NCBI GenBank assembly: GCA_023414355.1
Contig: JAEZOB010000055.1
Coordinates: 1-64,000 of the forward strand
Direction of reading: 5' to 3'
DNA: 64,000 nt
Source of the DNA: Bacillota bacterium
GTDB lineage: Bacteria > Bacillota > Clostridia > Lachnospirales > Lachnospiraceae
Shown here: piece after piece, positions 35,942 through 44,886 of the stretch
Position numbering within the stretch: the stretch's first letter is position 1
Layout: every line of letters starts with the position of its first letter
Position numbers and translations under genes: made by a program
The notes under the pieces: generated by a model
The model's input: the letters and a program-made list of their open reading frames with translations, nothing else
Database searches by the model: none
What the model was told of the DNA's origin: nothing

Positions 35942-36097
35942 TTGATATAATTCCATTAATTAAATAATGAATAATCGCGTGAATTAACCTATAATGAGCT
36001 CGATGGTTCCATACCGTACAGGTAAATCTATCCTGTGCCAGGAACGATCAGGCTACTCGTTAGGCAGCATCTCACATATAAGGAGGTTATTCTAAAA

Positions 36098-37057
36098 ATG
36101 AAGAAACTGCGTTTCATCGTCTCATTTTTACTTATCCTAAGCATAGTTTCAACAGGTGCTTTGTTAAATACGAAAGATACAGCATTTGCAGCAAGTACAA
36201 TTACGTTAAACGATAAAACCCTGACCTTAGAGGTTGACCATTATAAGACACTCCGCATCAAGGGAACGAATAGCTATGTATCCTGGCATTCCGATAATAG
36301 CCGCGTGGCATCGGTAACCAAAACCGGAAAGGTATTTGCCAATCATACCGGAACTGCCAAAATCACGGCAACTGTCAACGGTAAAAAGTTGACCTGCAGG
36401 ATCAATGTGGTCTATCTGAAGAAAGAACTCACACTGGAAAAAGGGAAATCCTATACCCTACCTCTTGCCGGAACGACGGGTAAAGCAGAATGGAGTTCCA
36501 ACGATGATTCGGTTGCTACTGTATCAGGTACCGGTAAAGTAAAAGCTATCGCTCCGGGAACTGCTACTTTTACCGTAAAAGTAAGCGGTAAGACATTGCA
36601 AAGCCACATCACGGTAATCAGTGGAATCACTGATAAGAATGTGGTTCTTGAACTCGGTGGCTGGGCAGGATATGTGAAAACCTTGAAATTCAGTCCGAAT
36701 CTGGGCAAGGTGAAATGGACCTCAAGTAACAGTAGCATTGCCACGGTCAATAGTTATGGTAAGGTTACCGCAAAAGAACCCGGAACCACAACAATTACTG
36801 CATCAGTCAACGGAATTAAATCAACCAGCAAGGTTACCGTCTTGAAATTAAGCAGTAAGAAGCTGACACTCGGCTTAACCGATAAGAAGCAGTTGAAGGT
36901 CTACGGAACCTCAGATCAGGTTCGTTGGTACTCCAATAAGAAATCTGTCGCAACCGTGTCCTCCAATGGCACAATTACACCGGTAAAACCCGGTAAAGCC
37001 ATAATGATTGCCGAATGTAACGGAACAGAGCTTGAGGCAGAAGTAATCATTAAATAG
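36098..37057 (+). CDS. Secreted protein with four Big_2-type bacterial Ig-like domains
   Basis: A 319-residue exported protein. A signal peptide (MKKLRFIVSFLLILSIVSTG, cleavage near AFA-AS) is followed by four repeats of about 75 residues, each with VSWHSDNSRVASVTKTGKV-type Big_2 pattern (W-S-S-x-x-x-x-V-A-x-V near positions 75, 150, 235 and 310). No anchor is visible. Big_2 repeats are found in surface adhesins and wall proteins. The start lies after AAGGAGGTTATTCTAAAA. It is preceded by an A/T-rich promoter region and a GTTCC/GGAAC hairpin (36006-36045). Confidence 0.88.
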   Translation: MKKLRFIVSFLLILSIVSTGALLNTKDTAFAASTITLNDKTLTLEVDHYKTLRIKGTNSYVSWHSDNSRVASVTKTGKVFANHTGTAKITATVNGKKLTCRINVVYLKKELTLEKGKSYTLPLAGTTGKAEWSSNDDSVATVSGTGKVKAIAPGTATFTVKVSGKTLQSHITVISGITDKNVVLELGGWAGYVKTLKFSPNLGKVKWTSSNSSIATVNSYGKVTAKEPGTTTITASVNGIKSTSKVTVLKLSSKKLTLGLTDKKQLKVYGTSDQVRWYSNKKSVATVSSNGTITPVKPGKAIMIAECNGTELEAEVIIK

Positions 37058-37092
37058 TTCATAGAGCATCCGGCCATCCCTATAAAGTAATC

Positions 37093-37160
37093 AAAACAGG
37101 AGAATTTTATATCCTGATTGAATCTTTTCAATCAGGTATAAAATTCCCCTGTTTTTTTTA
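37093..37160. terminator. Long bidirectional terminator
   Basis: Arms AAAACAGG..ATTTTAT..CCTGATTGA and TCAATCAGG..ATAAAAT..CCTGTTTT pair over nearly 30 bases, with T-runs on both strands. It serves the Big_2 gene (+) and the lipoprotein gene (-). Confidence 0.8.
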
Positions 37161-37173
37161 TTATGATTACTAT

Positions 37174-37653
37174 CTATTTCAAACGCAAGAGCTCAAGAAC
37201 CAGCTCCTCACCTTCTGTTGTGGTAGTAAATACCGCAAGCCACAGCTCATCATCCATCAGATATAGTCTATACTCTGTTCTATCCTTATCATCATAGACT
37301 TCATACTGATATTTATACTTGTAATCAGATACTGCAATCATATTCGAGACACTGAACTGAAATTGCGTCAGTAGCTCGTCATTCATTTTTTTGGTCACAT
37401 AGACTGGTTTTGTTATCTCATAAATACGCTCAGTTGTCTTTACCTGAAACTCCTTTTCTTTGATTATAAACTGTGCATCCTCAAGTTGTTTCGCTGTCTG
37501 ATCATAAGTCGAGGGATTCAGGGAAGAATGATAAATCAATTCATCCATGGTATAAGTCCCGTAGATTGGCAGGTTATCATCAGAATCACAGCCGGTCATG
37601 CCGGATATGATCATGGTCAGTAAGGTTAGTAACAGACATCGTCCTCTTCGCAT
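37174..37653 (-). CDS. Lipoprotein of unknown function
   Basis: A 159-residue protein with a lipoprotein signal: positive N-terminus MRRGR, hydrophobic LLLTLLTMIISG, and lipobox MTGC with Cys22, followed by acidic DSDD. The mature part has no domain I recognise. Membrane-anchored on the outer face. The ribosome site GGAGGGAGT is only a few bases from the ATG. The VOC gene ends 25 bases upstream, so the two may be co-transcribed. Confidence 0.7.
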   Translation of the reverse strand: MRRGRCLLLTLLTMIISGMTGCDSDDNLPIYGTYTMDELIYHSSLNPSTYDQTAKQLEDAQFIIKEKEFQVKTTERIYEITKPVYVTKKMNDELLTQFQFSVSNMIAVSDYKYKYQYEVYDDKDRTEYRLYLMDDELWLAVFTTTTEGEELVLELLRLK

Positions 37654-37678
37654 ACTCCCTCCATAGTCAAACTCAAGC

Positions 37679-38101
37679 TTATTGCATTCTTCTCATCATC
37701 GGGTGAGTGTCCTTAAATTGTATTAAATCCCATAAATTACCGTATAAATCCTTAAAGACAGCAACCAGTCCGTAATCGGCTTCCTTCGGTTCCCTTTCGA
37801 ACTCTATGCCCTTTGCCTTCATATTCTGATAATCCCGCCAGAAATCATCTGTATTTAGAAACAGAAATACTCTGCCTCCGGCCTGATTACCGATAAAAGG
37901 CACCTGTTCCTCCTTTGATGCGCGTGCCAGAAGTAAGGTGGTTCCCACGGATCCCGGTGGTGCTACCACTACCCAGCGCTTATCCTGTTCCGGTTGGTAA
38001 GTATCCTCCAACAACGTAAAATTTAGCTTCTGCGTATAAAAAGCAATTGCTTCATCATAATCCTTTACTACCAGAGCAATATGTACAATTGATTGAATCA
38101 T
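37679..38101 (-). CDS. VOC-family (glyoxalase-like) protein
   Basis: A 140-residue VOC protein: IVHIALVVKDYDEAIAFYTQKLNFTLLEDTYQPEQDKRWVVVAPPG and AVFKDLYGNLWDLIQF. It starts with the metal-site His and ends in a WDLI strand where the usual Glu is Asp. This is the group named glyoxalase/bleomycin resistance/extradiol dioxygenase. Function open. The ATG follows AAAGGAGAAGTATT. Confidence 0.85.
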   Translation of the reverse strand: MIQSIVHIALVVKDYDEAIAFYTQKLNFTLLEDTYQPEQDKRWVVVAPPGSVGTTLLLARASKEEQVPFIGNQAGGRVFLFLNTDDFWRDYQNMKAKGIEFEREPKEADYGLVAVFKDLYGNLWDLIQFKDTHPMMRRMQ

Positions 38102-38533
38102 AATACTTCTCCTTTGTTTAGTTTATCATTCCCTTTTATTCTTTTGATATTATAAAGCATATCCCAGCATTTGTAAATTGCACTTATTCATTTTTTAAAT
38201 TGATTGATTAACTATTCCTCTCCTATCCACCATCATTTTTCCATATCGATCCTACCATTTTTCCAATTATCAATTATTTTCTGCACATTTATTTATCGTT
38301 TCTTTCTCTTCTATCTGTATTTCATTTTCCATCAACAATCTCCTATTCTATAACGAATAGTTCCTGGATATATTTATTGTTGTAATGGCATATCGCTTTT
38401 CACTTCTCTGCTGTTCCTGATCATCTTACATAATATTTACATAAATTTAAACTGACTGTGATGGCTGATCATTACTATATTTGATAGGATAAAGGTGTAG
38501 CAGATGACTACTTCTATTAAAGGAGATGAGAAT
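38102..38533. other. Intergenic stretch of 432 bases
   Basis: AT-rich sequence. The only coding-like item is a 20-codon minus-strand frame at 38270-38332 (starting MENEIQIEEK, with AGGAG eight bases before its ATG); too short to support as a gene. No hairpin, repeat or promoter was clear. Confidence 0.3.
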
Positions 38534-38668
38534 ATGGAATTATTTAATTATATATTTTTATGTGTCTTACTTACCATAACCTTGAGTTCACTTTCCTTCA
38601 TCCATCGGAAAAGATACGGCAGCCATCATATCTCTTCTTACAGATGGCATACAAAGATACTTCATTAA
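38534..38668 (+). CDS. Small single-span membrane peptide
   Basis: A 44-codon frame with a strong ribosome site (AAAGGAGATGAGAAT). The product has a hydrophobic span (FNYIFLCVLLTITLSSLSF) and a basic, His-rich tail (HRKRYGSHHISSYRW). It ends 27 bases before the terminator at 38695-38734. Too short for the usual gene-finding cut-off; its function is unknown and it could be a small regulatory or toxin-like peptide. Confidence 0.45.
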   Translation: MELFNYIFLCVLLTITLSSLSFIHRKRYGSHHISSYRWHTKILH

Positions 38669-38694
38669 ATAGAAATTATATTTCTGAAAAACGA

Positions 38695-38734
38695 AAGGCT
38701 CTGCCCGTTATACTATTTAACGAAGCAGAGCCTT
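38695..38734. terminator. Bidirectional terminator
   Basis: Arms AAGGCTCTGC (38695-38704) and GCAGAGCCTT (38725-38734); T-rich on the minus side (TTTCGTTTTTC), so it ends the EamA transcript and may also end the small peptide gene. Confidence 0.7.
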
Positions 38735-38754
38735 ATTTATCTTCGAAATTATTC

Positions 38755-39618
38755 TTACAGCAGCAGGGATAAGGTTCCTGCTACGATCAGTACGAGACCG
38801 ATCAACGCCTTCTTCGTCAGGGTCTCCTTTAAGAAGATATAGGAGAATAAGATGGTTACAAGAATACTCAGCTTATCGATCGGTACCACTACACTGGCAA
38901 GCCCATCCTGCAAAGCTCTGTAATAACATAGCCAGGAACAACCGGTAGCGATACCGGAAAGGATCAGAAATATCCAACTGGTCCGATCTATCTTTTTGAT
39001 CATATGCTGATTTCTTGTAATAAACACAATAATCCAGGCCATAATCAAAACGACGATGGTACGGATTGCTGTCCCAAGACTCGATTCAACCCCTTCTATA
39101 CCAATTTTGCCAAGGATTGAGGTAAGGCTTGCAAATATGGCGGATAATACCGCATAGATGATCCACCGATTGGATTGAACTGCTGTGGGGTTCACTTCCT
39201 TCTTTTTCTGAATCATCAGATAAGTTCCTGCACCAATCAAAAGGATTGCTACCACCTTAATGAAAGTGATACTTTCTCCCAAAAAAAGGATTGCAAGAAG
39301 CATGGTTAATATCGTACTGGACTTATCTATCGGTGTTACCTTATTGACAGTACCAATCTGCAAAGCTTTGAAATAACATAGCCAGGAGGCTCCCGTAGCC
39401 AGCCCCGACAGCACCAGAAAAATTAAAGTTTTTTGACTGATGCTTCCAATCGTATCCTGTGATCCGACGATAAATACCATGATCCAGGAAAAAATCAAAA
39501 CCACTACTGTTCTGACCGCGGTAGCAACATTAGAATCTGTATTCTTAATTCCGCTTTTCGAAAGGATCGCTGTCATTCCCGCAAATAAGGCTGAACCAAA
39601 AGCAAATAAAATCCACAT
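38755..39618 (-). CDS. EamA-family (DMT) transporter
   Basis: A 287-residue membrane protein with ten helices in two homologous halves: the first half ends GASWLCYFKALQIGTVNKVTPIDKSSTIL, the second GCSWLCYYRALQDGLASVVVPIDKLSILV, showing the tandem EamA duplication. It likely exports a small metabolite. The ATG at 39618 follows GAGGAGG; the open frame reaches 39699 but without a ribosome site. It is monocistronic with the terminator above. Confidence 0.9.
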   Translation of the reverse strand: MWILFAFGSALFAGMTAILSKSGIKNTDSNVATAVRTVVVLIFSWIMVFIVGSQDTIGSISQKTLIFLVLSGLATGASWLCYFKALQIGTVNKVTPIDKSSTILTMLLAILFLGESITFIKVVAILLIGAGTYLMIQKKKEVNPTAVQSNRWIIYAVLSAIFASLTSILGKIGIEGVESSLGTAIRTIVVLIMAWIIVFITRNQHMIKKIDRTSWIFLILSGIATGCSWLCYYRALQDGLASVVVPIDKLSILVTILFSYIFLKETLTKKALIGLVLIVAGTLSLLL

Positions 39619-39667
39619 ATCGTTTTCCTCCTCTTTGTGCCTCGTCTGATGTGTATCATAACAAGCC

Positions 39668-40414
39668 TTATCTCTGCTCGCGAAGTTCCCAGTACTCACT
39701 CAAAGCTTTATCTTTGGCCTTAGCATCTTCTGCAAGCTTTTCTGTATTTTTCTTCAATTCGATTACATCCTTATCATCATTGCGTGCCTCAACATAAGCC
39801 TTCATTGCAGCATCCAGTTCACCGTCAAAATTCTTAAATTGACCGTTCGCTTCCTTCTGAATAATGAATTTAGATAACGAGGGTGCATAAGTATCCAATC
39901 CTATAAATTTAATATCATAATAAACCCATACAATATATAAATCATCTTGGTAGGTTCTTTTCACATAGCACTTCATATTCAAATATTCATCAATGCCGTC
40001 TACAAGCATAAGTAAAGCTTTTTTATCTACGACTGCTTCCGGATGAGTGGAGATACTCTTCAGTTTATCCGTATCACAGCTGATTTTCGCCTTATAATAT
40101 TTATCGATTAAAATATCGATTGCATCAGGGTAACCCTGTTCCTCCAAGGGATAGACCGGAGCCTGAGTTGGCGTGGGCGCTGATGTTGGTATTGGTGTAG
40201 CGCTTACCGTCGGTGATATTAGTGAGCTGGCCTCAGCAATCTTATCTCCATCCTTAGAGCCCTGAGCTTCCGCTCTCAGTTTCATCGCATCTGTAGAATC
40301 GGATGCTTCTGAGGCATAGTTTCTTCCCGGTGGAAGCATAACTAACATACCTACTCCTAAACACAGGGTAAGAGTAAAAATCAAATTAATCAATTTACGA
40401 TACTTAGATTTCAT
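39668..40414 (-). CDS. Secreted or membrane-anchored protein with NTF2-like pattern
   Basis: A 248-residue exported protein: N-terminal span LINLIFTLTLCLGVGMLVML, a Ser/Thr/Pro linker (PTVSATPIPTSAPTPTQAP, residues 68-86), then a domain of about 150 residues with IDILIDKYYKAKISCDTDKLKSI and a C-terminal coiled segment. The domain's helix-plus-curved-sheet order resembles SnoaL/NTF2-like proteins, with low certainty. The start follows TTGGAGGAAAT. It lies upstream of the EamA gene with a gap of 49 bases. Confidence 0.6.
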   Translation of the reverse strand: MKSKYRKLINLIFTLTLCLGVGMLVMLPPGRNYASEASDSTDAMKLRAEAQGSKDGDKIAEASSLISPTVSATPIPTSAPTPTQAPVYPLEEQGYPDAIDILIDKYYKAKISCDTDKLKSISTHPEAVVDKKALLMLVDGIDEYLNMKCYVKRTYQDDLYIVWVYYDIKFIGLDTYAPSLSKFIIQKEANGQFKNFDGELDAAMKAYVEARNDDKDVIELKKNTEKLAEDAKAKDKALSEYWELREQR

Positions 40415-40450
40415 ATTTCCTCCAAATTCCTGCTAATGCTGATCCATACA

Positions 40451-40573
40451 GACATAAGTGGCAAAAGATGCTGCGCCTACTTTTCTGGCTACAATAGATT
40501 GCTATCACAAGCGAGCTTGCATAGCAATCTATTGTAGCCAGAAAGCACCTGCGGTGCTTTTACCGCTTATGTC
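40451..40573. repeat. Large 123-base palindromic element
   Basis: The core arms at 40482-40505 and 40521-40544 (24 bases each, starting TTTCTGGCTAC) are perfect complements around a 15-base loop; outer arms GACATAAGTGG and CCGCTTATGTC also pair. There is no T-run next to the core. It lies 37 bases upstream of the secreted protein gene. Not recognised as a known element. Confidence 0.6.
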
Positions 40574-40685
40574 ATATGGTAAAAAAGTACTAGATGATTT
40601 ATATTTTACCAATTTACTTTTCATATTACAACATTTTTGAATAATTTCGTAATTTTTCTTAAACGTATAAAACAAGTGACTGTAA

Positions 40686-40706
40686 AAAGCGACTGTAAGT
40701 CGCTTT
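40686..40706 (-). terminator. Terminator-like hairpin downstream of the large amidase
   Basis: Arms AAAGCGAC and GTCGCTTT, followed on the minus strand by T-rich sequence. Confidence 0.45.
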
Positions 40707-40769
40707 AATATATTAATAGTTCTATAATAAATGTCGGGGTGTGTGAAAAACACATTCCAATATTTCATT

Positions 40770-40843
40770 TAAAAGGGATTGCTAGACTGATGTGCTACCA
40801 CAAAATCTAACTTTGTGGAGGTACATCAGCCTTACAACCCCTT
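40770..40843 (-). terminator. Terminator or mobile-element-like palindrome after the large amidase
   Basis: Inner arms CTGATGTGCTACCACAAA and TTTGTGGAGGTACATCAG (40787-40829) are nearly perfect; outer arms AAGGGATTG and CAACCCCTT extend it, ending in TTTTAAAT on the minus strand, 25 bases past the amidase stop. Confidence 0.65.
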
Positions 40844-40867
40844 AATTAATAAAATCGTATATTCAGT

Positions 40868-43612
40868 TTATCTTCCTGTCGGATAATCCTGGAATACCGA
40901 AAGCAACGTCTCATAAATTGTCTTAGCTGCATTCTCCTGGAAATTCGCATCAGACAGCCTGGAATAATCACTTTCATTCGATAAAAATCCAAGCTCAATC
41001 AATACTGCCGGTACGGTATTCTTATGAACTACGGTATATCTCTCTGCTCTAGATCCCCTCTTTAGTGTACCAAGACTTGTAGGAATCCTTTCCGCGAAGG
41101 TGTCAGCCAGCATCCCACTGGTCAGCCCGGCTGTATTCGGAGTATTATTCGAATTGGAATAATAGATCTCAGTACCGTACACACTTCTTGTCAGAGAAGC
41201 ATTCATATGAAGGCTGACAAAAAGGTCGGCACCGTATCTGGAAGCAAAGGCTGCTCTGTCGCTGAGAGACATGTCCACATCATTAATTCTTGTATAATAT
41301 GCCTTCAGCTTCATCGTATCCTGATTAAAATACTTCTTGCCGATGGTATATAAGATCTTATAGTTCAAATCCTTTTCCTTGGTACCGAAATACTCAGCAC
41401 CATTTGCCCCGCCGCCGTGTCCCGGATCAAGGATCACAATATTCTTGTAGATCTCCCTGGGATCTCCGACATTGATATAAATATTCGTATCATCCATGCC
41501 GTAAGCATAGCCCTGGAGCTTTGAAGTATGGATGGTAATCACAGTCTCATTATTAGCATTCAACGAGACATTGATTCCAGTCACTGTGCCCGAGGTATTG
41601 GTAACCGTGGAATTATTGATCACCGAGGTATAATCCCCCTGGAGACGTATCACGAAGTTATGATTGAAATAATTGTCTTCGTCACTGATCATCGAGGAAG
41701 TCAAGCCTTCAGGCTTCGGCATGATAATCTCGCAGGATGCTTTATCCAGCGTCTGAGATACACCTCCACTGCTGTTTCCACTATTGCTTCCACTACCTGT
41801 TCCGTTACCGGTACTTCCGCTGCCCGGCAACATAAAGATCAAGGAATATTGATTTTGATTCTGCGATACATAATACTCATACCCATCATTTACACCAATT
41901 ACGATGCTGGTCTTTTCCGTACCACCAATTACATTAAAATAATTGATGTACTTTGCTCCGCTAATCATCGTATTGATATCACTGATGCAGCTGGTCGTAT
42001 AAGGCAGCTCGATACTTAAATATCCGCTTGATTTAACGGAGTTTACCTTTAGCGGATCAATTCCGGTCAGAGTCACGTAATCACAGTAATTATTGCTTCC
42101 TACAACCGCAGCGGTTAAAGAATTATAATAAACTGTTATGTATAAGCTCTGCCTGTTCTCTGACAGTGATAAGTCATAGGTGAAATTCGTCGAAGGCATT
42201 GTAAGCTGAATACTTGAACTCTTATCCACGTTATTATAAATAGCAATGGTATTTACTAAATTGCTGATAACACCATAAGCCTGATAGGTCTGGTCGGAGC
42301 AGGTCATACCCTCCGCTTGAATCGTGATTGCCTTGTCAGAGCTCTGGGAGGTCACCTTTCCAAAATTGCCGGTACTACTGATGATAAAGGTCTCAGCATT
42401 CTGTTTCAAGTTATTATAATCTCTCTCCACAGTTGTAACAGCTCCGCTGCCGGTTGAGTTATCACCATTAATTTGGTGGACATCGCTACTTCTTTTAAAA
42501 GCAGAATCTGTACCGATCCATTGTCCCAAAATCGTACCTACATCTGTGATCACTCCGCTGTCACCAAGTTCAGGCGCTGCTCCGGACCCGTTCTGACTTC
42601 CGATCGAGGATTGGTTTCTCTGTGTAGTAATCATCGAGGTTCTGGTCGCATTATTCCACTTATAGTCATAACCGAGACATGAGGCTGTAAATCCTCCGGG
42701 TACCATTACATAAGAAGTATTTACATTATGGTTCGTCACCAGGATGGGAGCCGTATCCATAGTTAAAGCATTTCCGTTTAAATATGCTGTCTTTTTACCC
42801 AGATACATCACCAGTGTCTTATTATCCTTTGTCAAAGTAACAGACTTTTCATTTCCGCTATAGCTATAAACAGCACCAATGGAAGCATCGGTAAATACTC
42901 TCTTGGCACGTACCATTGCAGTATTATTGGTAATAATGCTTGGCATACTACCAAGACTGATGCTTTTGCCGTTGACGGTCACTTTACCCTGTGCTCCGGA
43001 ATATTCGAACTTTTCACCGCGATCAAAGGAAAGCATCAAGCTTGTCTTCACGATAGCTACCGTCGCCGTGCTATTATTCCAGCTGTAACCAAGCCCAAGC
43101 TTTTCCGCTACAAAACGGGAAGGAATCAGAAGCTTTATCGTATTATCGCTTACATATTTTATTCTCATCGGGGCTACCGGAAGCGTCAACACCTGTCCGT
43201 TTACGGTAGCCTTCGTACTACCTACGGTCATGTTGATGGTTTTTCCGTATTTCGAGATGGAGATCGTCCCCTCGCCCTTATCGTAGGTACATTGTGCGGT
43301 AATACCTGAAGTCTCGAATACATCGTCATAGGGAACGAGTGCAACACCCTTGACAAGAATACCGGGAACCTCAGTATCCGTTACTGTTGAACCATTCACA
43401 GTAACCTTCACTTGCTTATCCCTATAAATGCTTTCCTTCTTCGTAGCATAATCGTATATTTTTAATCCTGAGGCTGCCTGAACCGTCGTTTGATAAAAGC
43501 CTGCGATAAGCAGTGCTGCGAAAAGCATACAGCAGAGCTTTATCATCATCAATCGTCCCTGGATATCTTTATCTTTCGTAATGTAAAAAAACTTTCGTAC
43601 ATAATTCATCAT
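40868..43612 (-). CDS. Cell-surface N-acetylmuramoyl-L-alanine amidase with stalk domains
   Basis: A 914-residue exported protein. After a signal segment (LCCMLFAALLIAGFYQTTVQAA, near 26-47) come two stalk/copper-amine-oxidase-N modules (about 60-170 and 190-310, with the LIPSRFVAEKLGLGYSWNN pattern), a Ser/Gly-rich linker, an AMIN-like beta-sandwich region, a second Gly/Ser linker near 590-615, and a C-terminal Amidase_3 domain: ILDPGHGGG (zinc His), FVSLHMNAS and LIELGFLSN with catalytic Glu. It cleaves the wall peptide from muramic acid, probably in cell separation. The start follows GGAGGTAAATAAGGCAAGCAA. The gene ends with the palindrome at 40770-40843. Confidence 0.9.
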   Translation of the reverse strand: MMNYVRKFFYITKDKDIQGRLMMIKLCCMLFAALLIAGFYQTTVQAASGLKIYDYATKKESIYRDKQVKVTVNGSTVTDTEVPGILVKGVALVPYDDVFETSGITAQCTYDKGEGTISISKYGKTINMTVGSTKATVNGQVLTLPVAPMRIKYVSDNTIKLLIPSRFVAEKLGLGYSWNNSTATVAIVKTSLMLSFDRGEKFEYSGAQGKVTVNGKSISLGSMPSIITNNTAMVRAKRVFTDASIGAVYSYSGNEKSVTLTKDNKTLVMYLGKKTAYLNGNALTMDTAPILVTNHNVNTSYVMVPGGFTASCLGYDYKWNNATRTSMITTQRNQSSIGSQNGSGAAPELGDSGVITDVGTILGQWIGTDSAFKRSSDVHQINGDNSTGSGAVTTVERDYNNLKQNAETFIISSTGNFGKVTSQSSDKAITIQAEGMTCSDQTYQAYGVISNLVNTIAIYNNVDKSSSIQLTMPSTNFTYDLSLSENRQSLYITVYYNSLTAAVVGSNNYCDYVTLTGIDPLKVNSVKSSGYLSIELPYTTSCISDINTMISGAKYINYFNVIGGTEKTSIVIGVNDGYEYYVSQNQNQYSLIFMLPGSGSTGNGTGSGSNSGNSSGGVSQTLDKASCEIIMPKPEGLTSSMISDEDNYFNHNFVIRLQGDYTSVINNSTVTNTSGTVTGINVSLNANNETVITIHTSKLQGYAYGMDDTNIYINVGDPREIYKNIVILDPGHGGGANGAEYFGTKEKDLNYKILYTIGKKYFNQDTMKLKAYYTRINDVDMSLSDRAAFASRYGADLFVSLHMNASLTRSVYGTEIYYSNSNNTPNTAGLTSGMLADTFAERIPTSLGTLKRGSRAERYTVVHKNTVPAVLIELGFLSNESDYSRLSDANFQENAAKTIYETLLSVFQDYPTGR

Positions 43613-44013
43613 TTGCTTGCCTTATTTACCTCCTGTCACCAAAAGTTATCCTGTATCATTTATTACAATAATATTAAACCATGGTAAAAGTGTGTCATCT
43701 TCCAAATATATCGTAAAAAAGATAAATTTTCTACAGTATTTTTCGTCATAATTTAGGATTATATGATAAGAATATATGAAAATAATGCCATTATTCCTAA
43801 TTCTACTTATGTAGTCATTTTTAGTCAGCATTCGGTAGTTGCATTCTACTACCGTCAAATGTCATCCTATCAAAAAGTTGTATTTATTACGCAATTGTTA
43901 ATTCCATTACTATATATGTAGATTATACTATCTATCTCAAGGAAAGGTTTTCTTTCCTCCGATTATGTGTTATAATGTCAAAGATTAGTACAGATGGAAA
44001 GGTAAGGGATAAA
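43613..44013. other. Intergenic stretch between divergent genes
   Basis: About 400 AT-rich bases hold the promoters of the amidase (-) and ttcA (+) genes. A small hairpin CGGTAGT/ACTACCG near 43832-43853 is the only structure seen. An ATG at 43975 in frame with ttcA lacks a ribosome site and was not used. Confidence 0.4.
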
Positions 44014-44733
44014 ATGAAGCTGCAGCAATTACTCAGCTATACAAGAAAAGCACTGGATGATTATCAGATGATTGAGGATGGAGATAGAATAGCCATCGGC
44101 GTTTCCGGTGGTAAGGATAGCCTGACACTCCTCTATGCACTCTCAGGCATACGACGTTTCTACCCGAAGCACTTCGAGATAGAAGCGATTACGGTTAATA
44201 TGGGATTTAAGGAATTGGATTTTTCTGCTGTTGGAGAACTTTGCAGGAAGCTCGACATAAATTATACTATTGTAGAATCAGAAATTGCAGAAATCATCTT
44301 CGAACATCGTAAGGAGAGTAACCCCTGCTCCTTATGTGCTAAGATGCGAAAGGGAGCCTTTAATACCAAGGCTAAGGAACTCGACTGTAATAAAGAAGCT
44401 TATGCTCACCATTATGATGATGTGATTGAGACCATGCTGATGTCTTTGATTTATGAGGGAAGGATACACTGCTTCTCTCCCGTCACTTATCTGGACCGCT
44501 CAGATATTACACTGATCAGGCCATTAATCTATGTCGAAGAGGCTGATATTAAGGGGTTCCGGAAAGCCTATGAGCTTCCGGTCGTGACAAACCCCTGTCC
44601 CGTGGACGGCTATACCAAGAGAGAATATGTAAAGCAATTAATCAAGTCCTTAGGCCAGGAAAGTCCTGGACTTAGGGAAAGGCTCTTTCATGCAATCCAG
44701 ACAAGCGGTATCCAGGGCTGGAAGCTGCCTTAA
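44014..44733 (+). CDS. ttcA: TtcA-family tRNA 2-thiocytidine synthetase/PP-loop ATPase
   Basis: A 239-residue adenylating enzyme: the PP-loop GVSGGKDSLTLLYAL is near residues 29-43, an Fe-S type pair CSLCAKMRKGAF near 107, and NPCPVDGYTKREYVKQLIK near 195 replaces the second TtcA cysteine pair. TtcA adds sulfur to C32 of some tRNAs. The ATG at 44014 is chosen for the ribosome-like AAGGTAAGGG before it and the conserved MKLQQLLSYTRKAL start. Confidence 0.85.
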   Translation: MKLQQLLSYTRKALDDYQMIEDGDRIAIGVSGGKDSLTLLYALSGIRRFYPKHFEIEAITVNMGFKELDFSAVGELCRKLDINYTIVESEIAEIIFEHRKESNPCSLCAKMRKGAFNTKAKELDCNKEAYAHHYDDVIETMLMSLIYEGRIHCFSPVTYLDRSDITLIRPLIYVEEADIKGFRKAYELPVVTNPCPVDGYTKREYVKQLIKSLGQESPGLRERLFHAIQTSGIQGWKLP

Positions 44734-44886
44734 GTGTAGGATTAGAAAAACCTCTGAGTTTATTAACACAGGTGTTCATCTTTACATAATGCAATGAAAA
44801 TATAGCAAAATAAACTATAAGGTTTTATCATCCGATTGAGTTTAATTATTTAGTCAGAGAAGACTTACTATCAGGAGGGAAGGGAT

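Noticed and set aside
36000..36090. Possible riboswitch before the Big_2 surface protein
   Set aside because: A GTTCC/GGAAC hairpin with an inner ACAGG/CCTGT pair exists, but I could not match c-di-GMP, SAM, TPP, cobalamin or purine consensus.
38270..38332. 20-codon minus-strand frame with an AGGAG site
   Set aside because: No hydrophobic or other signature and no neighbour on that strand; chance is likely in AT-rich DNA.
41528..42019. Plus-strand ORF of 163 codons inside the amidase gene
   Set aside because: Complement of a well supported coding region; no ribosome site or family match.
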